The notes: generated from the letters alone by a model not told the origin. A DNA stretch of 34,698 bases from Spirochaetales bacterium (GCA_016935735.1 JAFGQK010000352.1:1-34698), one strand, 5' to 3'. Shown: positions 7,875 to 16,619, counted from the stretch's first letter. Numbers and translations: made by a program.

Positions 7875-9497
7875 TTATACTGCTCTTAATGCCTCGACCG
7901 GCTGTATCTTCGCTGCCCTTCGTGCCGGGAAGAACGATGCAATCGAGGCAATGGCTGTTGAATAAACAAAGATAATGATGGTATTACGCAAACTCCAGGC
8001 AGGTTTTAATAAAGAAGACATGGCAAAATCTGCCGATTCCAGGCCCTCGCTCCAGTCCCATCCGAGAATACCGAGTGGGATTACGATTCCTGAACCAATA
8101 AGAACACCAATAATCGAGGCTATGGCCCCGATAAAAAAGGATTCTAAAAAGAATAACCGGACTATCTGGCTGCCCTTCATCCCCATTGCCGCCACTGTTC
8201 CTATTTCTCTCATTCTTTCATAAACGACCATGATGGTTGTTGTAATGATGACCGTAGAACCCAGGAGGAAAAAGAATAATGCCACGTAATAGCCGACAAT
8301 ATCGAGCATCAATATATAGGCAGGATATACCCCGATGGTGTCCCATGCGCGTACATCAAGGTTGGTAATCCCAACGGATGAAAGGGTGTTCTTTATAGAT
8401 GACACAGTGGTGTTCATCTTGTTTATATCTTTTAACAGAATGAGAATCTCGATCACGGAATCATCCATTTTAAGGAGGTTTTGTGCAGTATCCAGGGGAA
8501 GAAAGAAGAACCGTGTATTGTACATTGCAACAGGCAGGTCCACGATTCCCGTTACCTTGACTGTTATCCCGTTCATTCCCATATATTTTGTCTTTGTCGA
8601 GATGGTGATCCTGTCCCCGACCGAAGCATTCAATTTTTTTGCAAGGCCCGAGCTAAGGATGATCTCCCTTGCTTCTCTGTCGCTTTGAGGAATCCCGCCG
8701 CTTTCCAGTTTCGTTTCCAGGTTCATAAACCCGGCATCTTTCTGAAAATCCATCCCCATCCCCATCCCCAGTATTAATTTTCCTGACCGGGGATTATCGA
8801 TAATCAGTCCGGGAAAGGCATCCTGTAATGCAAGGCGGTTAAAGAGGATTCGTTCCTCGAAAGGGACATCCCTTTCTGTATACGCAAGAGTTTCTTCTGA
8901 TAATGAAATACCGGCAAAACGGTCGGGATCGTACAGAACGTACCGTTCCAGTACTTCGTTTATCCCGTAAAGAACATCACCGAGCTCCATTCTGTCCATA
9001 TTACTGGCAATACTCTCAATGTCCGGGATTTGAGTTCCTTTCCGGGCCAACCGCTCTCTTACATAGAGATATTTTTCTTTAAGGAATGAAAAAACCGGAT
9101 TATTCCCCGATGTCAGAAGAGTAATAAACCTGTCCCAGTCTTTCACATCCTGTAGAAACAGCCTGGGCGAACCGTAAAAGGCAGTGCCGAAAGAGATGCG
9201 GGGATTAACAGCCTCTACATTGTCTGTGTTTTCCAGGCGTTCAAGGACATCCTTGTAGTTGTCGATCCCGAGATGCAATGGATTCAGGGCTTCGTTTACA
9301 TCGTATTCATTATGCCTTATCCGTATATGTCCTGTTAAAACAGTATAGATGTTTTTTTTCATATCTTTTCCTATACCGGCATAAAGACTTATTAATATGG
9401 TAATTATCATTGCTGCAATGGCAATTGCAGTGCCGGAGAGGATGCTCCTCCTTTTATTTCTGGATATATTCCTGAATGCGATTTTATACAACTTCAT
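7875..9497 (-). CDS. ABC transporter permease, FtsX/LolE type (second permease)
   Basis: A 540-residue inner-membrane permease of the MacB/LolCE (type VII ABC) class. The first transmembrane helix is at about residues 18-40 (NKRRSILSGTAIAIAAMIIT). A large periplasmic domain of about 340 residues follows. Three helices form the C-terminal FtsX domain, with the coupling-helix region MREIGTVAAMGMKGSQIV and the terminal FPARRAAKIQPVEALR typical of the family. The periplasmic domain is longer than in most FtsX-type proteins. ATG 9497 has AGGAGG five bases upstream. It is 14 bases after the first permease, so the pair probably forms a LolCE-like heterodimer driven by the ATPase at 10904-11581. Confidence 0.9.
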   Translation of the reverse strand: MKLYKIAFRNISRNKRRSILSGTAIAIAAMIITILISLYAGIGKDMKKNIYTVLTGHIRIRHNEYDVNEALNPLHLGIDNYKDVLERLENTDNVEAVNPRISFGTAFYGSPRLFLQDVKDWDRFITLLTSGNNPVFSFLKEKYLYVRERLARKGTQIPDIESIASNMDRMELGDVLYGINEVLERYVLYDPDRFAGISLSEETLAYTERDVPFEERILFNRLALQDAFPGLIIDNPRSGKLILGMGMGMDFQKDAGFMNLETKLESGGIPQSDREAREIILSSGLAKKLNASVGDRITISTKTKYMGMNGITVKVTGIVDLPVAMYNTRFFFLPLDTAQNLLKMDDSVIEILILLKDINKMNTTVSSIKNTLSSVGITNLDVRAWDTIGVYPAYILMLDIVGYYVALFFFLLGSTVIITTTIMVVYERMREIGTVAAMGMKGSQIVRLFFLESFFIGAIASIIGVLIGSGIVIPLGILGWDWSEGLESADFAMSSLLKPAWSLRNTIIIFVYSTAIASIASFFPARRAAKIQPVEALRAV

Positions 9498-9511
9498 AAC
9501 TGCCTCCTTTC

Positions 9512-10900
9512 TTACTGATACCGTAAGCAGTCTGTTACCTCCATCCCGAGTGCCTTGCTTGATGGAATAAATGAGGCGATCATGGCAAAGAGAATACTTA
9601 CAGAAAATGCAATAATCATCGTTTGCGGATTCCAGGTGGATCTGAATATATTGAGCATCCGGTATCCGAATTCCATCCTCCCCATAAGTCCGGTAAAATC
9701 AATACCGATAAAATAGGTGTATGAATTCAGCAAAGAACCCAGGATAAGGCCAATGAGTGCCCCGATTACTCCGATTCCTCCTGCCTCGAACAGGAATGTG
9801 ACCCTGATTCCCGGATCCATCATTCCCATGGCCCGCATCATTCCTATTTCCTTAATGCGTTCAAATACTGCCATTAACATGGTGTTGGTAATTCCCACAG
9901 CAGCGATGACAAAGACCAGGACCAACATGACATTGATAACATACCGTTTCGATTCCATGATTGTCCCACCCCCGAATAAATCGATATAGCTCTGGACAAC
10001 AAGACCCGGATAATCGTTTGCAATAAGACTGCTTACCCGTGCTGTTTCTTTTTCTATTTTTTTCCAGTCAGCGAGATTTACCGGGACATCGGTTGCTTCA
10101 CCCTGCATCATGAGTTTCTCATCTGCAACATCATAGGGAACAAATATTCCTGCTTTATTGATAACAGGATTTTCCGTATTAATGATCGCCGTCACATTAA
10201 GGGTAAGGGTGGTGAACGCCCCGGTTCTTGTTCTTGTTCTTATATCTATGGTATCGCCCAGGTGAATTCCCATATCATCTGCAAGCCATTCACCAATCAT
10301 CGTTTCTTGCATCCCTGCCCTGATAAAAACGGAGGTTTCCGTAAGGACCTTTTTGGTATTCAAACTGAACACATCGCTGTTTGTTGCCGGATCTATGGCA
10401 TACACAGTGGCCTGCTTCGAACCATTCCTGAAAAATATTTCCCCGCCAAAAACAATCCTCTTTGTCGCCGGAATTCCATTCTGTTTTAAAAATGAAATGA
10501 GTTTGTCCGGGGTTTTTATCGTATATTTCAGGGGTAAATAATCCTTTTCTTCCACATATTTTGCATCCAGGATTTGAGCAGATCCTGTTTCATAGAGAAT
10601 AAAATTCGTATCTGAATCTTTTTCAAATCCCATAATGAATGCATCGGTCCAGATAAAAATAGCGATCCCGACAGCAATGGCAATACAGGTAATAAAGGTC
10701 CGTTTCTTGTAGCGGAAGAGGTTCTTTAACCCGAGTTGCAGGGAAAAGCGTCGTATATGATTTTTGTTCAGGATGAGTTCCCGGATTATCACCTCCCACA
10801 ATATCGTGACAAACCAGAAATAGATAACCCCGGCTATCCACTTTCCTGTAAAGATGAATGGCCGGAAAAGAATAAAAGGTTTTCTCTTCTTATCTGCCAT
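9512..10900 (-). CDS. ABC transporter permease, FtsX/LolE type (first permease)
   Basis: A 462-residue inner-membrane permease. Before the usual first helix (about residues 68-92, KKRTFITCIAIAVGIAIFIW) there is an extra hydrophobic segment (about residues 19-45) that other MacB/LolE proteins lack or have only weakly. A periplasmic domain follows, then the C-terminal helices with the family coupling motif IKEIGMMRAMGMMDPGIRV and the ending FIPSSKALGMEVTDCLRYQ. ATG 10900 has a strong AGGAGG site, and the stop of the ATPase gene is only three bases upstream, so the genes are tightly coupled. Together with the second permease and the ATPase it should use ATP to extract or export a lipid, lipoprotein or peptide from the inner membrane. 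Confidence 0.9.
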   Translation of the reverse strand: MADKKRKPFILFRPFIFTGKWIAGVIYFWFVTILWEVIIRELILNKNHIRRFSLQLGLKNLFRYKKRTFITCIAIAVGIAIFIWTDAFIMGFEKDSDTNFILYETGSAQILDAKYVEEKDYLPLKYTIKTPDKLISFLKQNGIPATKRIVFGGEIFFRNGSKQATVYAIDPATNSDVFSLNTKKVLTETSVFIRAGMQETMIGEWLADDMGIHLGDTIDIRTRTRTGAFTTLTLNVTAIINTENPVINKAGIFVPYDVADEKLMMQGEATDVPVNLADWKKIEKETARVSSLIANDYPGLVVQSYIDLFGGGTIMESKRYVINVMLVLVFVIAAVGITNTMLMAVFERIKEIGMMRAMGMMDPGIRVTFLFEAGGIGVIGALIGLILGSLLNSYTYFIGIDFTGLMGRMEFGYRMLNIFRSTWNPQTMIIAFSVSILFAMIASFIPSSKALGMEVTDCLRYQ

Positions 10901-10903
10901 ACC

Positions 10904-11581
10904 CTACCTCCTTGAGTCTTGAGTAATTTTCCCGTCATGGAGAAGCACAAGACGGTTGGCGATGTCCATCACCATTTTGTCGTGGGTAGAAAAAATGAAA
11001 GTTGTTTGGTGCTTCCGGTTCAGTTCCTTCATAAGGTTTAGAATTTCACTCCCTGTCGTAGAATCGAGGTTTGCCGTGGGTTCATCTGCAAGAACAATCT
11101 CCGGCTCTTTGATAAGCGCCCTGGCAATAGCTACCCGCTGCTGCTGTCCCCCGGAAAGCTCACGGGGGAACCGGTGTTCCATGGTCTTGAGTCCTACTTC
11201 TAAAAGAAGGTTCATGGTTCGTTCTTTCAACTCTTTTCCATCGACATTAAGCAGCGAAAGGGCAAAAGAGACATTTTCATATGCAGTAAGAACAGGGATA
11301 AGGTTGAATGTCTGGAACACAAATCCGAGGTTCTGCCTCCTGAATAGGGCGAGTTCATCCTTTGTCTTCCCGGAAACTGCTTCGTCATTGATGTAGATTT
11401 CACCAGTGGTACTTATATCCAGACACCCGATAAGATTGAGCAGGGTTGTTTTTCCCGACCCGGATGGCCCGGCAATGGCAAGGAACTCACCTTTGTCTAC
11501 CGTAAGGTTTACACCACGGAGGGCATGGACATCCACCTTTCCCACGTGATAAATCTTTGTCACATTATCTACATTGATCAT
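10904..11581 (-). CDS. ABC transporter ATP-binding protein, LolD/MacB type
   Basis: A 225-residue ATPase with every ABC motif: Walker A GPSGSGKT (38-45), Q-loop Gln90, signature LSGGQQQR (142-149), Walker B IVLADE (162-167), D-loop NLD and H-loop His200. The length and the FQTFNLIPVLTAYENV stretch place it in the LolD/MacB/FtsE branch, which powers mechanotransmission permeases rather than importers. ATG 11581 has AGGAGG. It is the first transporter gene of the cluster, after the SPFH gene (31-base gap), and precedes the two permeases. Confidence 0.95.
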   Translation of the reverse strand: MINVDNVTKIYHVGKVDVHALRGVNLTVDKGEFLAIAGPSGSGKTTLLNLIGCLDISTTGEIYINDEAVSGKTKDELALFRRQNLGFVFQTFNLIPVLTAYENVSFALSLLNVDGKELKERTMNLLLEVGLKTMEHRFPRELSGGQQQRVAIARALIKEPEIVLADEPTANLDSTTGSEILNLMKELNRKHQTTFIFSTHDKMVMDIANRLVLLHDGKITQDSRR

Positions 11582-11612
11582 ATTCTACCTCCTCTGTTTC
11601 GTTCTTTATTTC

Positions 11613-12740
11613 TCATTTTTTTTCTTCCGTTTCTTCCGGCATATCTGATGTATCGTTACTATCAGACAGGGAAGATTTCTTAAGCTCTTTCCCAAGGGCA
11701 AGTGCCCCGAGGGTTGTGCCCAGGGACATGGTTTCAAGTGCTGAAGACGGAAGAAGCATGATCGATCCATGCTTCTTAATCCCTTCATAGATCATGTTCA
11801 TGGCACGGAGGTGAAGGGCTGTCGGGTTATTCTTATATCGCTTTGATGCCTGTTCAAACTTTTCTGCAACTTCCACTTCTGCAGACCCGAGAATAACCCT
11901 GGATTGACGTTCCCGTTCCGCCTGGGCCCTCCGGGACATTGCATCTTCCAGTTCCCTGGGGATGATGATATCGGTGATTTCTATGGAAAGAATGGTAATG
12001 CCCCAGGAGGTTGTTTTTGCATCCAGGATTTCCTGTATTTCCTTCCCGATATGCTCCCTTTCTGCCAGGAGTTCGGCGAGTTCATGTTTCCCGATCCCGT
12101 CCCGCAGTGCGGTCTGGGCAGAAAGAACAACCGCTTCCACAAAGTTTTCCACCTCGAGTACCGCTTTTTTTGCATCCCATACCATCCAGAAACAGAGCGC
12201 ATCAACATGTACAGGCACGGTGTCGATGGTAAGGGTTTTTTCCGCACTGAAGTCTGTTGCGCGAATACGGGTATCCACAAAAGCAGTGACCCTGTCGATA
12301 ATGGGAAAAAGGACAAACAGACCCGGTCCCCTTGCTTTTCTGAACTTGCCGAACCGTAAGATCACCACTTTGTCCCAGTGCTGTACAAGCTGGAATGCCG
12401 GTGAAAAGAGTAAACCCCCGGCGATGAATCCGTAAAGGGGATAAAAGTTACCGCCGATTTTTGCATACATCCCGATCCATGCAATAATGATAAACTGGAT
12501 AACGGTAATCCACAGGGGGAAAAGGGTGATAAGTCCCCCGGCGACAACTGTCCCGATTACCACACCGGCAAGCATCTCCTCATTCATAGTTCCCTGGGTT
12601 ATAATCTGGACTGCAATACCCATACCAAGGAACAGACCAAGAACAAGATATGAAAAAGCATTATACCCGAAATCTTTCGGTATTTTGAATCCGGGAAGAT
12701 TTTTAATGCGTTCATACTTATTTTTTATCATTTGTATCAT
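11613..12740 (-). CDS. SPFH/stomatin-slipin family membrane protein with polytopic N-terminus
   Basis: SPFH proteins assemble ring or cage scaffolds that organise membrane patches, often near proteases or transporters. Here an N-terminal part of about 110 residues carries about four hydrophobic segments (LVLGLFLGMGIAV, GVVIGTVVAGGLITL, VIQFIIIAWIGMYA, PLYGFIAGGLLF), more than the single hairpin of classical slipins. The SPFH/PHB domain follows (from VVILRFGKFRKARGPG to IEITDIIIPRELEDAMSRRAQAE), then a long helix rich in Ala/Glu and an acidic tail. ATG 12740 is preferred: it has an AAAGGGGA ribosome site and overlaps the 3' end of the GntR gene by 23 bases, giving translational coupling. The alternatives are ATG 12731 and an upstream codon at 12779. 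Inner membrane. Confidence 0.88.
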   Translation of the reverse strand: MIQMIKNKYERIKNLPGFKIPKDFGYNAFSYLVLGLFLGMGIAVQIITQGTMNEEMLAGVVIGTVVAGGLITLFPLWITVIQFIIIAWIGMYAKIGGNFYPLYGFIAGGLLFSPAFQLVQHWDKVVILRFGKFRKARGPGLFVLFPIIDRVTAFVDTRIRATDFSAEKTLTIDTVPVHVDALCFWMVWDAKKAVLEVENFVEAVVLSAQTALRDGIGKHELAELLAEREHIGKEIQEILDAKTTSWGITILSIEITDIIIPRELEDAMSRRAQAERERQSRVILGSAEVEVAEKFEQASKRYKNNPTALHLRAMNMIYEGIKKHGSIMLLPSSALETMSLGTTLGALALGKELKKSSLSDSNDTSDMPEETEEKK

Positions 12741-13155
12741 TTTCTTTATCCCCTTTCTCTGTTTCATTTTCAAACTCACCCATATAGTTTATAATTTCAT
12801 TTAAGGTAAAGCCATATGACGCTGCCTTTGTGATAAAGGTTCTGGTGAGTTCTGCGAGAATTCTTTCCCGCTCAATTTCGTTTAATTTAATTTTTTTATC
12901 GCTAATAAAGGTACCGCTTCCCTGCTGACTTAATAAGATGCCCCTTATTTCCAGTTCACTATATGCCCTTGCTACCGTGTTCGGATTGATCTGGAGATCA
13001 ACGGCAAGTCCCCGGACAGTGGGAAGCTGGTCACCGCAGTTGAGTCTCCCGTCTGCTATTGCCATTTCTATCTGAAGAATGATCTGCTTGTAAAAAGGAA
13101 CCCCGCTTTTGGGATCAAGGGTGAACGCTAAAAAATTTTTACTCTCTGTTTCCAT
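12718..13155 (-). CDS. GntR-family repressor, YtrA subfamily
   Basis: A 145-residue regulator. The winged helix-turn-helix occupies about residues 15-85: VPFYKQIILQIEMAIADG, then LPTVRGLAVDLQINPNTVARAYSEL in short segments, then the wing QQGSGTFIS. It is followed by only about 60 helical residues, the short all-helical output domain of YtrA-type GntR proteins. These usually repress a neighbouring ABC-transporter operon and respond to envelope stress or wall-active antibiotics. The frame is open to a TTG at 13161; ATG 13155 is the better start (weak GAGTGA site). It is the first gene of the minus-strand cluster, and its own promoter overlaps an imperfect palindrome (13183-13211), so autorepression is likely. 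Confidence 0.9.
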   Translation of the reverse strand: METESKNFLAFTLDPKSGVPFYKQIILQIEMAIADGRLNCGDQLPTVRGLAVDLQINPNTVARAYSELEIRGILLSQQGSGTFISDKKIKLNEIERERILAELTRTFITKAASYGFTLNEIINYMGEFENETEKGDKENDTNDKK

Positions 13156-13182
13156 AATCAATCACTCTATTAATGTATCAAT

Positions 13183-13211
13183 GTTCTAATACAATAATAA
13201 TATAGTACAAC
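13183..13211 (-). promoter_or_regulatory. Candidate YtrA-type operator overlapping the -10 box
   Basis: An imperfect palindrome: arm GTTGTACTA and, in inverse orientation, GTTCTAATA (seven of nine matching), separated by 11 bases. It covers the -10 element and start region of the GntR promoter, where a bound repressor would block polymerase. Dyads of this GTNNTA kind are usual for YtrA-type regulators; binding itself is inferred. Confidence 0.5.
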
Positions 13212-13227
13212 AATACAATTTTGTCAA
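13199..13227 (-). promoter_or_regulatory. Strong promoter of the GntR-SPFH-ABC cluster
   Basis: On the minus strand: consensus -35 TTGACA (13227-13222), a 17-base spacer and -10 TATATT (13204-13199). Transcription would start near 13192, about 37 bases before ATG 13155. The near-perfect match suits a promoter kept off by a repressor. Confidence 0.75.
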
Positions 13228-13273
13228 GGGCTTTTTTAAAAAAAGAAAGAAAATTTTCATACATTAAATAACC

Positions 13274-13302
13274 TTGATGTGTTTCCGGATTATTGATACA
13301 TT
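13274..13302 (+). promoter_or_regulatory. Promoter of the GH9 gene
   Basis: TTGATG (13274-13279), a 17-base spacer and TACATT (13297-13302), with a start near 13309 and a short leader holding the AAAGGAAG ribosome site. It is divergent from the GntR promoter. Confidence 0.5.
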
Positions 13303-13324
13303 CTTTTTACGAAAGGAAGAATAA

Positions 13325-15727
13325 ATGGGAAAGCAGGTCTGGAAGATAAATAAGCTTGAATACCTTGAAACACATGGACTCTCCGTACTGATGTTTCATA
13401 ATCACTATTTTCATGGAAAGCAGGGGGGTGTGGAAATAATTCAGCACGGGGAGCGGATCGCATCAAATGGTAATCTTATCCTTGTCCCCGATATGAACCC
13501 GATTGTGCCGCTTATACACTATTCCCGGTTTGACCGGAGGGTTATTGACAGGGAAAATGTAACAATCAGCGTGGATAATCATTTTCCGGAAGAAAATATT
13601 GAATATACCATAAGCGTCCGGGGATCAGGCCCTTCATTTTATATAACCGTGGATTTGAAAGAACCCCTTGCCAGGAACTATAAAGGAAAGGTGGGGTTTA
13701 ACCTGGAATTTTTCCCTGCATTATATTTCGGGAAAACCTATTCACTTGGGAAAGAGTGCGGAATATTCAGCAGGGATTGTCATTACTCGGAACATAAACC
13801 TGCGCCTCTTGCCAGGGGTCAGAAATTGGTAATTGCACCGGAAACCCCTTTATGCAAGCTGGAGATCGAGTCGGCAACAGGGGAATTATCGCTTTCCGAT
13901 ACACGGAATATTGTTTATAATGGATGGTTTAATCTGTTTTCTTTTATTCCATGTAATGGTAAAAAAAGGGTAATCGAATGGATCGTTACCCCCCATATTG
14001 TTCCCGGCTGGGAACGCAATCCTGTTATTTGTTTTTCCCAGGCGGGATATCATCCGGGACAGAAGAAGCAGGCTGTTATAGAACTCGATTCCAGGGCAGA
14101 TACAGGTGCAGAGGCGATCCTGGAATGTATAGACCCGGAAAAGGGAATACATATCGTAAAAACAAAGAACCCGGAAACCTGGGGGATGTTCCTCCGGTAT
14201 AAGTATGTGATCTTTGATTTTTCAGAGATAAAAAAGCCCGGTTTATACAGGATACGTTATAAGGAGGTGTGTACCCGGCCTTTTAAAATAGACTCATGTA
14301 TATTTATGAATAATCTCTGGCAGCCGGCACTGGATACGTTTCTTCCTGTACAGATGTGCCATATGGAAGTGAGGGACAAATCCCGTGTATGGCATGGGAG
14401 GTGCCACCTGGATGATGCTTTGCAGGCACCATTAAACCACAAACATATGGACGGGTATCAGCAGGGTGAAAAAACCGATACGGGATTTGAACCGTTCACC
14501 CATATACCGGGGTTGAACCGCGGCGGCTGGCATGATGCAGGGGATTATGATCTTGCCACAGGCTCACAGGCAGTCACCACCCTTGTCTTGTCATTAATCC
14601 AGGAACAATTTCATATTGATATGGACAGAACGACAATACAGCCGGACAAAGGACTGGTCTTACTTTATGTGCCGGATGGTATACCGGATATTATTCAGCA
14701 AATTACCCATGGGGTGGAGATCATCCTTTCCGGCTTCCGGCAACTGGGCCACAGTTTTATCGGGATTATTGAAGGGGAGTATCAACAGTACATCCACCTT
14801 GGCGATGCAAGTACCATAACAGATAATTTAATCTATGATCCTTTGCTTAAAGAAGATGAAGTCAGACAGAATAAATCCGGGAAAAAGGATGATCGGTGGG
14901 TTTTTACCAATCGTAATACAAACCTGGAATATACGGTGGTATCTGCATTGGCTGCGGCTGGACGCGTGTTAAAAGAATATAACAGGACTCATGCAGAGGA
15001 ATGCATTACTGCTGCGGTAAAAATCTGGGAATATGAGCAGACCCATGCTCCTGTATACCAGGAAAACGAATATGTACCAAAAGACCGTGAAATGCAGGAA
15101 GTGCTTGCAGCCTGTGAATTGTTTCTTTTAACAAATAAAGAATCCTATGGTAACAGGATAAAGGAACTCATGCCCGGCATTAAAAAGAATATATCCGAAG
15201 TGGGCTGGTCCGTGACACGGATTTTACCTTTTCTTCATGACACGGATTTTGAAAATGAACTTTATAATGCTTTTCAGGTATATAAAGCAGAGCTCGATGA
15301 GAAACTGGCCGGAAATCCGTTTGGTATCCCATATAACGAAGACCACCTGTGGGGAATAGGATGGAACATCCAGTGGTATGCGCTAAGACAATTCTTTCTG
15401 GTAAAAACATATCCCGGTTTATTTGACAGGGAGAATCTCCTTACATCATTGAATTATGTACTCGGGTGCCATCCCGGTTCAAATATGTCTTTTATCTCCG
15501 GTGCAGGGGCAAATTCCCCGTATATTGCCTATGGAGGGAACCGGGCAGACTGGTCATATATTCCGGGGGGTGTCATGTCCGGGACCAATCACATTAAACC
15601 GGATTTCCCTGAACTCAAGGAGAATTTTCCCTTTATATGGCAACAGTCAGAGTATGTCATATCCGGTGCCGCGACTTTTATTTTCTGTGTTCTGGCAGCA
15701 GATCATCTTTTGAATGGCACCTTATAA
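13325..15727 (+). CDS. GH9 glycoside hydrolase without signal peptide
   Basis: An 800-residue enzyme. The C-terminal part (about 330-800) is a GH9 (alpha/alpha)6 domain: G-G-W-H-D404-A-G-D407-Y-D carries the two catalytic aspartates, VLGCHPGSNMSFISG is the conserved late motif, and Glu776 in QQSEYVISGAATF is the expected general acid. Residues 235-320 (FSQAGYHPGQKKQAVIEL onward) form the immunoglobulin-like CelD_N domain that precedes many GH9 domains. Residues 1-230 are unfamiliar beta-rich sequence. There is no signal peptide, linker, CBM or dockerin, so it probably acts in the cytoplasm on imported oligosaccharides, like known cytoplasmic GH9 beta-glucosidases and exo-glucosaminidases. The substrate is unknown. 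The start at 13325 has a good ribosome site. Confidence 0.9.
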   Translation: MGKQVWKINKLEYLETHGLSVLMFHNHYFHGKQGGVEIIQHGERIASNGNLILVPDMNPIVPLIHYSRFDRRVIDRENVTISVDNHFPEENIEYTISVRGSGPSFYITVDLKEPLARNYKGKVGFNLEFFPALYFGKTYSLGKECGIFSRDCHYSEHKPAPLARGQKLVIAPETPLCKLEIESATGELSLSDTRNIVYNGWFNLFSFIPCNGKKRVIEWIVTPHIVPGWERNPVICFSQAGYHPGQKKQAVIELDSRADTGAEAILECIDPEKGIHIVKTKNPETWGMFLRYKYVIFDFSEIKKPGLYRIRYKEVCTRPFKIDSCIFMNNLWQPALDTFLPVQMCHMEVRDKSRVWHGRCHLDDALQAPLNHKHMDGYQQGEKTDTGFEPFTHIPGLNRGGWHDAGDYDLATGSQAVTTLVLSLIQEQFHIDMDRTTIQPDKGLVLLYVPDGIPDIIQQITHGVEIILSGFRQLGHSFIGIIEGEYQQYIHLGDASTITDNLIYDPLLKEDEVRQNKSGKKDDRWVFTNRNTNLEYTVVSALAAAGRVLKEYNRTHAEECITAAVKIWEYEQTHAPVYQENEYVPKDREMQEVLAACELFLLTNKESYGNRIKELMPGIKKNISEVGWSVTRILPFLHDTDFENELYNAFQVYKAELDEKLAGNPFGIPYNEDHLWGIGWNIQWYALRQFFLVKTYPGLFDRENLLTSLNYVLGCHPGSNMSFISGAGANSPYIAYGGNRADWSYIPGGVMSGTNHIKPDFPELKENFPFIWQQSEYVISGAATFIFCVLAADHLLNGTL

Positions 15728-15828
15728 AGATTAAAATATATAAATAGTAAACCCCTCATTTATCCATTGAAAGTATAGTGCCGGGAAATGAGGAAATGAA
15801 AAAAGATATTGACACAACTTCGTAAAAT

Positions 15829-16314
15829 ATGTCATTGTTATTATTCATGGAGTATATGATAGAGAAAATATATAAAGGAAAAGTTCATATTTTTCAAATT
15901 TTAACATGCTTAACAGTATTAATTTCCTGTATATTGTTAATATTAATGGTAAGGTCTTCTCTTATTTTTTTTCCAATACTGTACGCTATTATTATGTTAA
16001 TACTACTATTTTCTTTAATTCCTCGAAATATCATTTTTCAAAATGACATTATACTATTTCAGAAAAGAATATTTAATTTTAGGAACCAGTTTAAAATATC
16101 AGATATTCATACAGTTGAAGTAAAAAAAATGCGATACAGGCATCCGGTATGGTTTTTCTTATTAAATATTTTCGCATTATTAATTCCCAGGAAAATTATT
16201 TTCAAATTAGAAATTTTATTAAAAGATGGCTATAGTCAACATATTATGTCAATAGATTATAAAGAGTATCAGGAAATACAGGATTTTTTTGAAAATAAAT
16301 TCGGCCCGCTATAA
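15829..16314 (+). CDS. AT-rich small membrane protein with PH-like C-terminal region
   Basis: About 161 residues. Two hydrophobic helices (FQILTCLTVLISCILLILM and LIFFPILYAIIMLILLFSLI) are joined by a very short turn. A basic beta-rich stretch follows (FQKRIFNFRNQFKISDIHTVEVKKMR), then a hydrophobic segment and EYQEIQDFFENKFG at the end. The order, two helices then a strand-rich domain ending in an amphipathic helix, resembles bacterial PH-like membrane proteins of unknown function. The start is uncertain: 15829, 15847 and 15856 are all possible and none has a convincing ribosome site. A perfect TTGACA at 15809-15814 lies just upstream but has no good -10. The gene is visibly more AT-rich than its neighbours, which may mean transfer. 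Confidence 0.6.
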   Translation: MSLLLFMEYMIEKIYKGKVHIFQILTCLTVLISCILLILMVRSSLIFFPILYAIIMLILLFSLIPRNIIFQNDIILFQKRIFNFRNQFKISDIHTVEVKKMRYRHPVWFFLLNIFALLIPRKIIFKLEILLKDGYSQHIMSIDYKEYQEIQDFFENKFGPL

Positions 16315-16583
16315 GCTTTCATCTGTTGTTATTTGGTGCGCCACGAGGCGCTTGATATTTATTTCTCGCAAGGTTTATTCCGGATTTTTAAATATCATAA
16401 ACTTGAATTAATCAGCAGGAACTAATCTCCCACCCGAAGAAACAGGACAAAAAAGCCCGATTTACGGCTGAAATTCCTATAAAGAGTAATAATGATACAC
16501 TTTTCATCTGATAGAAAATTCAATTTTTTCTATTGCCCTGTAATTCCTTATATTATAAAGAATTAAAAAATCAAATAAACAGC
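16315..16583. other. Intergenic region with a GC hairpin
   Basis: It contains one clear hairpin, GCGCC-ACGA-GGCGC at 16338-16351, 23 bases after the stop of the membrane-protein gene. It is followed by a T-containing but not T-only stretch, so it is at best a weak terminator. No other gene is visible up to the Hsp20 promoter. Confidence 0.4.
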
Positions 16584-16611
16584 TTGACATGGCATGATTA
16601 TTGCTTATAAT
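16584..16611 (+). promoter_or_regulatory. Promoter of the hsp20 operon
   Basis: Consensus -35 TTGACA (16584-16589), a 16-base spacer and perfect -10 TATAAT (16606-16611). Transcription would start near 16618, leaving a leader of about 105 bases before ATG 16724. It is a vegetative-type promoter with no heat-shock sigma signature, which fits post-transcriptional control by the leader. Confidence 0.75.
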
Positions 16612-16619
16612 ATAAATAG

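Noticed and set aside
11962-12435. Long plus-strand frame of 157 codons opposite the SPFH gene
   Set aside because: Ser/Thr/Arg-rich shadow of a clearly recognised gene with no independent signals.
15754-15793. Eight-base inverted repeat CCTCATTT/AAATGAGG after the GH9 gene
   Set aside because: A long loop and no T tract on either strand; not convincing as a terminator or operator.
15809-15837. Promoter for the AT-rich membrane protein based on a perfect TTGACA
   Set aside because: No acceptable -10 box at 16-18 bases; only the -35 is present.
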